This document shows, in pieces, positions 17,552 to 26,979 of a stretch of DNA of 64,000 nucleotides. Under the pieces are notes generated by a model. It saw nothing but the letters and a program-made list of their open reading frames with translations. It was not told where the DNA came from and did no database searches. Within the stretch, counting starts at the first letter, position 1, and every line of letters starts with the position of its first letter. The position numbers and the translations under genes were made by a program. Source of the DNA: Deinococcus aquatilis DSM 23025 (GTDB lineage Bacteria > Deinococcota > Deinococci > Deinococcales > Deinococcaceae); the NCBI RefSeq assembly GCF_000378445.1, contig NZ_KB899696.1:62001-126000 (forward strand), in the 5' to 3' direction.

Positions 17552-17872
17552 ATAGGTCGCATTTATCTTTTAGATAAATCGAGTGAAGCGAGCACCGAAA
17601 AAAGTGCGTTGCACTGGGAATGAAGCGGTTTTGGTGCTGTTCTGGAAACGCGCAATGTTAAGTGCAACGTACTTAAGTAGCTCCCTGATCCCCTTTGAGG
17701 TATCCGAGCAGAGCGAGAAAGGACAGAAGTACGTCCTGGCGAGAGTGGAGGGATGGAGCGCCGTTTGCAAAATCCCGAAACGGCAGCCAGGACGTACTCA
17801 GACGCAGGGCTGGAAAGACCCACCCGCACACCCACCAATCGGCTCTCATGCCGCCCGCTTAAGCTGTGCTTC
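17552..17872. other. Gene-free, strongly structured intergenic region
   Basis: No convincing ORF. It contains many inverted repeats: ATTTATC/GATAAAT right after the peptidase stop, AGTGC/GCACT, and a perfect 12-bp pair AGTACGTCCTGG (17728-17739) with CCAGGACGTACT (17787-17798). The latter encloses an inner CCGTTT/AAACGG stem. The base composition is lower in GC than the flanking genes. It could be a degenerate repeat cluster or a non-coding RNA; the promoter of the next gene lies at its right end. Confidence 0.5.
17860..17865 (+). promoter_or_regulatory. -10 box TAAGCT, leaderless promoter
   Basis: TAAGCT ends 7 nt before ATG 17873. Confidence 0.5.
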
Positions 17873-18298
17873 ATGCGCCGTTTCCTGCTTCCCCTCCTGA
17901 CCTTATCTGCCCTGTCTGCTCCGGCCAGCGCCGCCAGCCTGTGGGCCGGAGCCAATGCCACCACCGCCGGATACGGTGTTCATGCGGGCATAGCGTTGCT
18001 GCGCGTGCCCTTTATCGGCACCCTGGGCGTGGAGGGCAGCGCCGAGCAGCAGTGGAGCAGCAGCCCAAGCCGCTACGCAGCGGGCCTGACCCTGCGCGAC
18101 GTAAATTTGCCTCTGACGCGGGTGGACGCCTTCGGCACGGTGGGCGGCGAACTTCTGAGCACCAACAGTACGGTGGTGGGCTACGCGGAAGCAGGTCTGC
18201 GCGGGCCTCTGCTGGGGCCAGCAGGATGGCGGGCCTTCGTACGCGGTAACACTGGCGGGCAAATCGGGGCTGGGGTAGGGCTGGAACTGCGGTTCTGA
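17873..18298 (+). CDS. Small exported protein, possibly an outer-membrane beta-barrel or surface protein
   Basis: Length 141 residues. The signal peptide is RRFLLPLLTLSALSAPASA (about residues 2-20). The mature part is rich in Gly and alternating hydrophobics (GAGVGLELRF at the extreme C-terminus, GYAEAGLRGPLLG, GTVGGELLS), consistent with short beta strands, and it ends in a Phe as many outer-membrane barrels do. I recognise no family. The frame is open upstream to 17753, but the signal peptide and -10 box fix the start at 17873. Confidence 0.6.
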   Translation: MRRFLLPLLTLSALSAPASAASLWAGANATTAGYGVHAGIALLRVPFIGTLGVEGSAEQQWSSSPSRYAAGLTLRDVNLPLTRVDAFGTVGGELLSTNSTVVGYAEAGLRGPLLGPAGWRAFVRGNTGGQIGAGVGLELRF

Positions 18299-18544
18299 GC
18301 TTTCCCTGCGGGTCATAGGGACTCCGCTTCATTCCGCCACAACCTTGAAGCACCGCTTGGGCTTCCATCGTCGTGAACGGACGCCCATGTCTGGTACAGC
18401 TCCGCAGGAGAGGACGCCACTCCTCCATAACGCGTAGCCCGTACTCTTTCCTCCTCGCTCTGCTTCGCACTCGTAGAGCTGCTCCGCAGAGCTTTGCAAG
18501 TCCGATGAAACACCGTGCTTTTCGGTGTTTCATCGGAATCCGTA
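18299..18544. repeat. Dispersed repeat (GTCGTGAACGGACGCCCA family), copy 1, with terminal hairpin
   Basis: The 18-bp block at 18370-18387 recurs exactly at 46008-46025. Both are followed by related segments (AGGACGC...CTCCTCC, then a GCTCTGC...GCAGCTTTGC-type stretch). At the right end, TCCGATGAAACACCG (18501-18515) pairs perfectly with 18523-18537 around a 7-nt loop. There is no coding potential. The hairpin may end transcription from either side. Confidence 0.65.
18501..18537. terminator. 15-bp perfect hairpin between convergent genes
   Basis: The 15-bp stem and TGCTTTT loop lie just beyond the stop (18545) of the minus-strand gene. No T-run is present. Confidence 0.5.
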
Positions 18545-19048
18545 TCAATCCCAGCCGTTGAACAGGGCCGCCCCGCGTGAAGTCGGTTTCCAGTAGCGCA
18601 GGCTGTAGGCTTCCCAGCTCCCGCCAGACCGCGAAGCCGCCAGACGTTTGCGCTCGGCAGCGGTAAACGGCGCAGCCAGCCAATCGGGTTCAGGCAGGAT
18701 TAACCGGCCGCCCGAACTCAACGCCTCGGCCAAAGGGCCAAGAGCCTGATAGTGGCGTGTGTCGGTTAGCGGCTCCTCATCCCCCGGCAACACGACAGCG
18801 GTCACGCTCTCCCGGTGCAACGTGACGCCCAACGGAGCGCCGTACTGATCTTGCCAATGCCTGACCCAAAAGCTCTGATAGAGCATTGGTGGCACGGATC
18901 TAGACTGCCAGCCCCAGCGCCGCGCCAACTGGTTCAGGTATCCTTCCACCCCATCAGGCAGGAGGCAGGACGGGCCATACCGTTCTTTTACCAGCAGGTC
19001 AAGCACGCTGTCTGGGTCGATATTGAGAGCGAACCGACCCTGCCCCAT
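18545..19048 (-). CDS. Hypothetical protein following a DUF4259 gene
   Basis: Length 167 residues. It is soluble and rich in Trp/Leu, and begins GQGRFALNIDPDSVLDLLVKERYG. The middle (RWGWQSRSVPPMLYQSFWVRHWQDQYG) and the later LPEPDWLAAPFTAAERKRLAASR segment match no family I know. ATG 19048 lies 5 nt beyond the stop of the DUF4259 gene, with AGGGGAG in front, so the two form a tight operon and probably act together. Both are small, acidic and cytoplasmic-looking. Confidence 0.6.
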   Translation of the reverse strand: MGQGRFALNIDPDSVLDLLVKERYGPSCLLPDGVEGYLNQLARRWGWQSRSVPPMLYQSFWVRHWQDQYGAPLGVTLHRESVTAVVLPGDEEPLTDTRHYQALGPLAEALSSGGRLILPEPDWLAAPFTAAERKRLAASRSGGSWEAYSLRYWKPTSRGAALFNGWD

Positions 19049-19053
19049 CTCCC

Positions 19054-19455
19054 CTATTCCAGCACACCCTGCAAGCGCTCTATTTCGGCCTGCCATGCTT
19101 CGGCATCGGCGCTGTCTTCCCACAGATCGGGCAGTTCGCTGTCTGGGCCGACAATCCGTTCCAGGGCGTCCCGTGCGATGTCCTGCAGGGAAACCAACTC
19201 GGATTGATCTGCATTCTGTACCCAGGAGCGCAGGCCTGCGTCGGTTATTCCCGCTGTTTCGCCGCCCAGCACGGCGGCCAGGACTGCGGCGGCAGCATAG
19301 GCACGGTGGCCTTCCTCGGCAGCCAGGAACACCGTATCGGGGTCCAGGGCCACCTCGAAGGCTTCGGCCAGGGCAAATTCGCCGTCCTGCACAACTTCCT
19401 GCACGAAAGCCGCGCCTGCATCGTTTTCAAAAGGACCAGTTCCCCAGACGTTCAT
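19054..19455 (-). CDS. DUF4259-domain protein
   Basis: The 133-residue protein opens with NVWGTGPFENDAGAAFVQEVV, the hallmark of DUF4259 (WGTGxFENDxAxDF). The rest is helical and acidic, ending EAWQAEIERLQGVLE. The function of the family is not established. The start at ATG 19455 follows a TATAGA-like box and matches where family members begin; the frame extends to 19512 without meaning. It is the first gene of a two-gene unit with the 18545-19048 gene. Confidence 0.78.
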   Translation of the reverse strand: MNVWGTGPFENDAGAAFVQEVVQDGEFALAEAFEVALDPDTVFLAAEEGHRAYAAAAVLAAVLGGETAGITDAGLRSWVQNADQSELVSLQDIARDALERIVGPDSELPDLWEDSADAEAWQAEIERLQGVLE

Positions 19456-19543
19456 AGGGTCTATATTGCCAGCTTTTGGGAAAGATCTAGACGAGAGTGA
19501 GATAAAATTCACATTTCTAGCAGACGCTTAAATGACCAGATGT

Positions 19544-19549
19544 TAGTTT
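19544..19549 (+). promoter_or_regulatory. -10 box TAGTTT, leaderless promoter
   Basis: TAGTTT ends 6 nt before the GTG at 19556. Confidence 0.5.
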
Positions 19550-19555
19550 GTTCGG

Positions 19556-20722
19556 GTGAAATCTCTCCTGAAACCCCTCGGCCTGCTCCTGCTCTTGCCG
19601 TCCAGCGTCGCGCTCGCCGCCACGGGCAGCGAAGAAAACACCATGTTCAATGCGTATATGGACGCCAAAAAAGGCGATCAGTACATGGATCGTTCCCTGA
19701 TCAACTTTGCCCAGGAACAGTACACCAGTTGCGCCAATGCCCTCGAACCTCTCCTCAAAGCCAATCCAGCGCTCGGCAGCGAGCAGGTGCCGAACTCAAA
19801 TCCTGTCCGCACTGCAAAGTATGTCTCCGACTACTGCGCGTCTCAGGTCAAAAAGATCGGATCTTCGAGCAGCCCCGAAGCCCAAGCGGTGCAGGCCAGT
19901 ATTTCTAGCGCGTACAGCAAGGCGAGGGCAGTTGCCCTCAGTGACGCCCACAACGACGCAGCCCGCGCCAAGTTGCTGACAGACTGTGTGAATACGGTTC
20001 GCAGCGGTCTGAAGAGTTTTCCCTCTCTGGCCGACGTGATGATTACTCAGGGTGATGACTTTACCAACGCGGAAGTGGGCGAAGACTGTGCAGCACGGCT
20101 GGTGGTGGCACAAAAAGTGCTGGCCAAGGCCAACGCCGCTGCGCTGACCGAACTGGGCAAACTCAAATCGACCTATGAGGGCCACCTCAAGACCTTTGCA
20201 CAGGCTGCTGCCCGTCCGAACAAAACTGATTTAGATGTGCTGCTGAAGTACCGTGATTTGAAGTCTGCTGCTTACTGGTTGGCCGACGTAGCAACGAAGG
20301 TCAAGGACACGGCCTCTGACTCCACCTTGCCGGGGACAACCAAGCTGGGCAGCACCAATGTCAAAGCCCTCGTAGACGCAACAGAGACCAGCAGAGCCAA
20401 AGCCGAAGCCGCCGTCAAGGCCATCAAGCCTGCCGCCGACCGGGTTTTCGACAAACAATATGCTCAAGTGTTGGCGACGATGCCCAAAGTGGCTGGCGGA
20501 GACCGCCTCAATGTCTTCAAGGGTCACGGCATTCCCAGTGATTGGAAGGGCGGCCCCGTGTTCACCAAATACGGAATCTACAGCGCTGACGGCGTGGCTC
20601 TGGCAAAGGATATCGCTACCGCGACCCAATGGTTTTACGGCGCAGACAGTTCGGGCTGCACCTATATCTATTCTTTCAACAAGAACATCGTGGTCAGAGT
20701 AGAAAAGCCCCTCGGCTGCTAA
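19556..20722 (+). CDS. Exported helical protein of unknown function
   Basis: Length 388 residues. The signal peptide is KSLLKPLGLLLLLPSSVALAA (about residues 2-22). The mature part is Ala/Lys/Asp rich and mainly helical, with six or more cysteines in spaced positions (TSCANAL, SDYCAS, LLTDCVNTV, GEDCAARL, SSGCTYIYSF, final GC), suggesting disulfides outside the cytoplasm. The C-terminal 70 residues, with GHGIPSDWKGGPVFTKYGIYS, look like a separate small beta domain. I do not recognise a family. A GATGAAGC/GCTTCATC hairpin lies at 20736-20772 after the stop. Confidence 0.65.
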   Translation: MKSLLKPLGLLLLLPSSVALAATGSEENTMFNAYMDAKKGDQYMDRSLINFAQEQYTSCANALEPLLKANPALGSEQVPNSNPVRTAKYVSDYCASQVKKIGSSSSPEAQAVQASISSAYSKARAVALSDAHNDAARAKLLTDCVNTVRSGLKSFPSLADVMITQGDDFTNAEVGEDCAARLVVAQKVLAKANAAALTELGKLKSTYEGHLKTFAQAAARPNKTDLDVLLKYRDLKSAAYWLADVATKVKDTASDSTLPGTTKLGSTNVKALVDATETSRAKAEAAVKAIKPAADRVFDKQYAQVLATMPKVAGGDRLNVFKGHGIPSDWKGGPVFTKYGIYSADGVALAKDIATATQWFYGADSSGCTYIYSFNKNIVVRVEKPLGC

Positions 20723-20897
20723 GCCCACTGGTCAGGATGAAGCTGGCGGACGTTGCTCCCGCTGGCTTCATCTCGTCTTGTATCAGGATTCAACCTGATT
20801 CTGTTGGAGGGGCCGAAAAGTGTTGATGTGGCTGAGCGGCTGAGGTGAAACTGGCAAGAACACTTTGAGGCAACGGCTTAGGCTTAAATCGCCCGGT

Positions 20898-21067
20898 TTA
20901 CACGGCCCAGTCGTAGGCGCTCACATCCAGCGGAGAGCACGTCAACAGGCCGTCGAAACCCTGCTTTCTGACCCAAGCCTCGCCCAGTTCCAGAGTTGAA
21001 AACACGGCGGCGGGTTGCCTTGCGTGAGCACCCAGAAAAACCCACACACCTGGCAACTCCTCCTCGC

Positions 21068-21071
<4 letters not shown>
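20898..21071 (-). CDS. Small DUF7710-like protein
   Basis: The product has 57 residues. The core [21 protein letters not shown]...DVSAYDWAV resembles the VWVFHG...GVFSSLEKA...YPLDxGxYDWAI pattern I associate with DUF7710; the name rests on memory, so treat it as tentative. The ATG overlaps the ispG stop by 4 nt (ATGA), so it is translationally coupled to ispG. The function is unknown. Confidence 0.65.
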
Positions 21072-22297
<1,226 letters not shown>

Positions 22298-22344
22298 GCG
22301 TACAGTTTACGCGGGCCGGGGCGGGAAGAAAGGGACAGAACAGG

Positions 22345-22430
22345 AAGTGGGTGGTGGTCAGTGGGAAAAGCGAAAGACAAAAGCAGAAACGGCGCTGAAG
22401 CTCCCGCGCCGTTTCCACTGACCACTCACC
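22345..22430. repeat. Long hairpin repeat (GTGGTCAGTGG family), copy 2
   Basis: GTGGTCAGTGGGAAA (22354-22368) pairs with TTTCCACTGACCAC (22412-22425) with one bulge. Nested inside is AACGGCGC/GCGCCGTT. It lies between the ispG start and the end of a BMP gene on the same strand and may end BMP transcription. Related motifs occur at 14389 and 28074. Confidence 0.65.
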
Positions 22431-22437
22431 GTTTTTC

Positions 22438-23550
22438 TCACTGCACTGGAACCTTAATCACCCCATCCATAATCAGCTTCTGGATTTTTGTCAGGTCTTT
22501 TTCCATCTGGGGAGTAATCAGGGAGCGGTTGGTCTTGTCGATAGACAGTTCTATGCCGTCGTTTTGCAGGGCGAAACCGCGCTCGCCGGGTCGCCACGGC
22601 CTGCCCGCCGTGATATCGCTCAGGATCGCGTACACGGCATTGTCGGCCCGCTTGATCACGCTGGTCAGGGTGTGATTGAGGGTGGAGGCGTCTACATCGG
22701 TATCGCCGTAGCGGTTCATGTTGCTTTCGGTGCCGATGGCGAACACCGGGCGGGTATCACCTTTGCAGGTGCCTTTGTAATCGCTGCTGCGGGAGATGCT
22801 CTTGAACACGTCACTCTTGAAAGTCACGCCTTTGGGCAGGGTTTTGACATTCAGACATTCGACGGTGGTGGCCGCAGTGACCACACCCCGGCTACTGCTT
22901 CCGGCGGCAGCCAGCACGATGTCTGCACCTTTGGCGAACAGGCCTTTGGTCAGGGTGGTGGCCCCAAACATGTCGTTGGGCTTGGTGACGTTGGCAGTCA
23001 GCACGGTGCATTTGCCGCACACGAATTTCACGCCTGCGATAAAGCCTGCACGGTATTTGATGGTCACGGGATCGTTGCCCGCCCCCACCACTGCGACGAT
23101 CTGGGTGCTGGTCACTTTGCCTGCCAACGCGCCTGCCAGAAATCCGCCTTCATGCTCGCGGAAGCGCAGACCCGCCGTGTTCAGGCCACTGGGCAGGCTG
23201 TCTACGCCGATGAATTTGACATTCGGAAACTCTTTGGCCGCTTTGGTCAGTGCGCCGACGCTGACGCCGCCCACAGCAATAACCACCGTGTTGGCTTTGG
23301 CCGCGTCCCGAATCTGGGCCAGAGCGTCGTCCGGGCCAGTCACAGCGTTGGAAGCGAATGGAATACCACTGTCCCGTACCACCCGGTCAAGGCCGTCACT
23401 GGCGCTCTGGTTGATGGCATTGTCGGCCCGCCCAGCAGGATCGAACAGGAGCATGACGCTGGGGACGGCGGGGGCAGAAACCGCGAGGCTGCTACACAGA
23501 AATAGGGAATACATCAGAACAGCATGGCGGCGAGAAGGCAAGGTCTTCAT
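22438..23550 (-). CDS. BMP-family ABC transporter substrate-binding protein, divergent
   Basis: The 370-residue product has a signal peptide (LMYSLFLCSSLAVSAPA). It then shows the BMP/PnrA pattern: VMLLFDPAGRADNAINQSASDGLDR, HEGGFLAGALAGKVTS, FIAGVKFVCGKCTVL, and FAIGTESNMNRYGD...STLNHTLTSVIKRADNAVYAI. BMP proteins bind nucleosides for ABC import. This is the most divergent of three paralogues in the window (others at 23689 and 34768). No ABC permease or ATPase gene is adjacent. AAAGGAG precedes the ATG. Confidence 0.88.
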   Translation of the reverse strand: MKTLPSRRHAVLMYSLFLCSSLAVSAPAVPSVMLLFDPAGRADNAINQSASDGLDRVVRDSGIPFASNAVTGPDDALAQIRDAAKANTVVIAVGGVSVGALTKAAKEFPNVKFIGVDSLPSGLNTAGLRFREHEGGFLAGALAGKVTSTQIVAVVGAGNDPVTIKYRAGFIAGVKFVCGKCTVLTANVTKPNDMFGATTLTKGLFAKGADIVLAAAGSSSRGVVTAATTVECLNVKTLPKGVTFKSDVFKSISRSSDYKGTCKGDTRPVFAIGTESNMNRYGDTDVDASTLNHTLTSVIKRADNAVYAILSDITAGRPWRPGERGFALQNDGIELSIDKTNRSLITPQMEKDLTKIQKLIMDGVIKVPVQ

Positions 23551-23688
23551 ACGCTCCTTTCTCTGGCGCGTATGAGCCGACCCGAACGGTCAAAGCGTCA
23601 CAGACGACAGAAGTGAGGGATTTGGATTGTGAAGCGAAAACTTGACCTTGAGCCTAGCCGACACACTCGTTCGCCCGTCTTACTGCAC

Positions 23689-24852
23689 TTACTGGGTGGG
23701 CACCTTAATGACCCCGTCCGTAATTAACTGCTCGACTTTTTTCAGGCTGGTTTCCAGGCTCGCCGGAATCAGGGCGCGGTTATAGGTATCGATCGCCACA
23801 CTGACCCCACCGTTGCTGAGGCCGAAAGAACGGTCGCCGCCGCGCCAGGGCCGGTCTTCGGCATATTCCTTGACGATGGTGTAAACGGCATTGTCTACCC
23901 GCTTCACCATGCTGGTCAGCCCGTGGTTCAGGGTGGCGGCCTGCTTGTCGAAGTCTCCGAGCGCGTTCTGGTTGGTATCCACGCCAATAAAAAACAGCGG
24001 GCGTGAGGCAGTCGTGCACAGTTTTTTGTATGCGGCGCTCTTGGCAACGCCTGCAAACAGGTCGCTCTTGAATTTCACGCCTGCGGGGAGGCTACTGGCC
24101 TTCAGGCAGGGCTGCGCCTTGATGAAATTCACCACGCCCTGACCGCTCGCTCCCGCTGCCGGAAAGATGATATCCACGCCCTGTTTGGTCATGCTGGCGG
24201 CCAGAACGGCGGCGGCTTTGGGATCGTTGAACCCAGCGCTGGTCTTGGCGACGAACGCGCTCACGACGCGGCAATTGGGGCAGGCGAATTTCACGCCCGC
24301 CGCGAATCCGGCCCGGAATTTCTGGATCACGGGCACGTCCACGCCGCCCACGAAGCCCACGATGCCTGTACTGCTCTGCTTGCCTGCCAGGTAGCCCACC
24401 AGAAAGCTGCCTTCCTGCTCGCGGAAGCGCAGGCCCACGGCGTTTTTGCCTTTGGGCAGGTCGTCTACCACCGCAAAGCGGTTGCCGCCGAAAGTCGCCG
24501 CCGAGGTGGTGATGGCGTCGTTGTTGGCGTAGCCCACCCCGATCACCAGACCCGCTCCGCTCTGCACGAGCGGCGTGACCCCTTTGCCGATCTCGGCAGA
24601 TTTTTTGGGCTGGGCCGTCTTGATGGTCAGGCCGAGTTCCTTGGCGGCCTTCTGCGCTCCCTCGTAGGCTGCCTGGTTGAATCCGCCGTCCTTGATGCCG
24701 CCCACGTCGAATGCCAGGCCGATGGTGTTGGCAGGCGCGGCCTGAGCCATGCCCAACGCCAGCGAGACGGCACACACAGAGAAACGGCGGAAAGAAGCCG
24801 AAGCAACTAAGGAGGAAGCCGTCATCAAACGGGGAGTGGCAGTGCGTTTCAT
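23689..24852 (-). CDS. BMP-family ABC transporter substrate-binding protein
   Basis: The 387-residue product has an N-terminal export signal (VCAVSLALGMAQAA). Family motifs are IGLAFDVGGIKDGGFNQAAYEGAQKAAKELG, LVIGVGYANNDA, QEGSFLVGYLAGKQSSTGIVGFVGG, GVDIIFPAAGASGQGV and IGVDTNQNALGD. It probably binds a purine nucleoside or a similar ligand. ATG 24852 is chosen over 24861 only on slight grounds; the N-terminus is long before the hydrophobic stretch. It is closely similar to the gene at 34768 and lies 139 bp upstream of another family member on the same strand. Confidence 0.9.
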   Translation of the reverse strand: MKRTATPRLMTASSLVASASFRRFSVCAVSLALGMAQAAPANTIGLAFDVGGIKDGGFNQAAYEGAQKAAKELGLTIKTAQPKKSAEIGKGVTPLVQSGAGLVIGVGYANNDAITTSAATFGGNRFAVVDDLPKGKNAVGLRFREQEGSFLVGYLAGKQSSTGIVGFVGGVDVPVIQKFRAGFAAGVKFACPNCRVVSAFVAKTSAGFNDPKAAAVLAASMTKQGVDIIFPAAGASGQGVVNFIKAQPCLKASSLPAGVKFKSDLFAGVAKSAAYKKLCTTASRPLFFIGVDTNQNALGDFDKQAATLNHGLTSMVKRVDNAVYTIVKEYAEDRPWRGGDRSFGLSNGGVSVAIDTYNRALIPASLETSLKKVEQLITDGVIKVPTQ

Positions 24853-25001
24853 CGACCCCATGCTGCCGCGCCCAGCTCCGGCTACACGTATATTTTCTCG
24901 CTTATAACAGGCATACTCGTGAAAAAATCAGCAAATCACCCGCTGGGGGTAGTACCTGACAGAGCGGCACGTAAGCAGCGACCTCCGCAGATACCGACCC
25001 C

Positions 25002-25030
25002 TTGACCACACTCCATCTTTCGCGCACACT
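25002..25030 (+). promoter_or_regulatory. Candidate promoter of the GH13 gene
   Basis: TTGACC (25002-25007) and CACACT (25025-25030) have a 17-bp spacer. It would give a leader of about 110 nt carrying the hairpin at 25061-25118. Confidence 0.45.
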
Positions 25031-25060
25031 GAATCCATACAGTTCACAGGCAACGCTTGC

Positions 25061-25118
25061 CGTCTGGCACGACCTTCCTCTGCACACCGCAGGCGGGCCG
25101 TGCCAGACGTCTTTTTTG
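25061..25118 (+). terminator. Terminator-like hairpin in the GH13 leader
   Basis: CGTCTGGCACG (25061-25071) is the exact reverse complement of 25099-25109. It is followed by TCTTTTTTG. It lies between the candidate promoter and ATG 25147, which suggests transcription attenuation, though no leader peptide or alternative structure is evident. Confidence 0.6.
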
Positions 25119-25146
25119 TGTTTTTCCTTTCCCCCGGAGGCTTTCT

Positions 25147-26979
25147 ATGACTCTCAGTCCCGCTTTTTCTTCCCTTCTGAGCGCCCAACACGACCACACA
25201 CCCGCTTACACCTCCCGGTTGGGGGCGGCGCGGGGGGGCAGTGTGACCGTACGCATGAGAACCACCCTGCCCGTGACGGCGGTGCGCCTGCGCGTGGTGC
25301 AGGTGGGCGAAATCGAGAGTTTTGGGGCGCGGGAAGTGACCGGGGTGGCGGGCGAGGGCCGCTGGTTCGAGGCCGAATTGCCGCTCCACAGTGACCGCGT
25401 ACGCTACGCCTGGACGCTGGATCTGCCCGGAGATCACCTGAACCTGACCGCGCTGGGCCTGCACCACACCCGCCGGGGCTTTCGCAACTGGTTTCAGTAT
25501 CTGGCGGGCCACCGCGCCCCCGAATGGGCCTGGCGCAGCGTGTTCTATCAGATCTTCCCAGACCGCTTTCGCAACGGCGACCCCGCCAACGACGTGCAGA
25601 CGGGCGAATACATCTATGAGGGCCGCCCGGTGGAGCATGTGGAATGGAACACCCCGGTAGACGCCCACGGCGATATTCACGCCCACTACGGCGGCGACCT
25701 GAACGGCGTGACTCAGGCCCTCCCCTACCTCACCGATCTCGGCATCAACGCGCTGTGGCTCACGCCCATTTTCGTCTCGCCCAGCAACCACCGCTACGAC
25801 ATCACCGATTACCGCCGGGTAGACCCTCACCTGGGCGGCGACGCGGCGTGGGACGAACTGGCCGGGGCCGCCGAAGCCGCAGGTATCAAGCTGGTGCTGG
25901 ACGGCGTGTTCAACCATATGGGCAACGAAAACGCGCTGTTTCAGGCGGCGCTGCAAGATGAGGCGGCCCCCGAACGCGGCCTGTTCACCTGGCGCGACGA
26001 ACCCGGCAAGCCGCCTTACCACGCCTTTTTCGATGTGCCCACCCTGCCCAAGATCGATTACCGCAACGAACTGGCGGTGCAGGAATTTCTGAGCGGTGAA
26101 GAAAGTGTGGTGCGCCACTGGCTGCGGCGCGGCGCGGCGGGCTGGCGTTTGGACGTGGCCCACATGATCGGCACGGGCGGCACCGACGAAGACAACTTGC
26201 CCCTTCACCGCGCCCTGAAATCGGCGGCACGGCAGGAAAAGGCCGACGCGTTTATTTTCGGAGAACGCTTTTTTGATCCCGAACACGCGCTGGACGGGCA
26301 AGGCGAAGACAGCACCATGAACTATCACGGCTTTGGGCTGCCCGTGATGCAGTGGCTGAGCGGGGCCACCTATTTTTCGGAACCCAGCCTGCTGGCAGGG
26401 CCAGAAGTGGCCGAAATCCTGTGGGACGCCTACCACGCGCTGCCGCCGCAGGTGGGCCTGAGCATGGTGAACCTGCTGGAATCGCACGACATCGGGCGGG
26501 CCATGTACCGGGTCGGCAATGATCGCAGGCTGTTTCTGGCGGCCTTTACGCTGCTGATGGGCTATGCGGGCGTACCCTGCACCTATTACGGCAGTGAGGT
26601 GGGCGTGACCCAGAGCCGCGCCGGAAATATGCCGTGGTGCCGCGAGCCGATGCCGTGGGATGAGGCCGACTGGGACACCGAGTTACGCGCCAGAGTGAAA
26701 GCCCTGATCGGAGTACGCCGCGCCACACATGCCCTTCAGGAAGGCAACCTGCGGTTCCTGCACGCCGAGGCCGACGCCCTGGCCTATCTGCGCGAATATA
26801 CCCACGCGGATGGCCGCACCGAACGCGCCGCCATAGTTGCCAGCCGCCGCACCGAAGCCCACTCGGTCACGCTGACGCTGCCCGCCGGAGAGTGGCGCGA
26901 CGCCTTGACGGGCGAGGCCATACAGGGCGGCGAAGTGACGCTGGAAGCCGTGGGCGGGCGGCTCCTCCTTCAGGGCTGA
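25147..26979 (+). CDS. Glycoside hydrolase family 13 enzyme (maltodextrin glucosidase / cyclomaltodextrinase type)
   Basis: The 610-residue product starts with a beta-rich N-terminal module (about 1-125) as in GH13_20/21 enzymes. The catalytic barrel shows region I LVLDGVFNHMG, region II GWRLDVAHMIG with the nucleophile Asp, region III IFGERFF with the general acid Glu, and region IV LLESHDIGR with the third Asp. The family cleaves alpha-1,4 links in maltodextrins, cyclodextrins or pullulan. There is no signal peptide, so it acts in the cytoplasm. I start at ATG 25147 behind CCGGAGG; the longer frame to 25057 overlaps the leader hairpin. It ends 10 bp inside the convergent gene at 26970. Confidence 0.92.
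   Translation: MTLSPAFSSLLSAQHDHTPAYTSRLGAARGGSVTVRMRTTLPVTAVRLRVVQVGEIESFGAREVTGVAGEGRWFEAELPLHSDRVRYAWTLDLPGDHLNLTALGLHHTRRGFRNWFQYLAGHRAPEWAWRSVFYQIFPDRFRNGDPANDVQTGEYIYEGRPVEHVEWNTPVDAHGDIHAHYGGDLNGVTQALPYLTDLGINALWLTPIFVSPSNHRYDITDYRRVDPHLGGDAAWDELAGAAEAAGIKLVLDGVFNHMGNENALFQAALQDEAAPERGLFTWRDEPGKPPYHAFFDVPTLPKIDYRNELAVQEFLSGEESVVRHWLRRGAAGWRLDVAHMIGTGGTDEDNLPLHRALKSAARQEKADAFIFGERFFDPEHALDGQGEDSTMNYHGFGLPVMQWLSGATYFSEPSLLAGPEVAEILWDAYHALPPQVGLSMVNLLESHDIGRAMYRVGNDRRLFLAAFTLLMGYAGVPCTYYGSEVGVTQSRAGNMPWCREPMPWDEADWDTELRARVKALIGVRRATHALQEGNLRFLHAEADALAYLREYTHADGRTERAAIVASRRTEAHSVTLTLPAGEWRDALTGEAIQGGEVTLEAVGGRLLLQG

Noticed and set aside
24928..26487. 519-codon minus-strand frame across the GH13 gene
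   Set aside because: It mirrors the GH13 codons and has no family motif.
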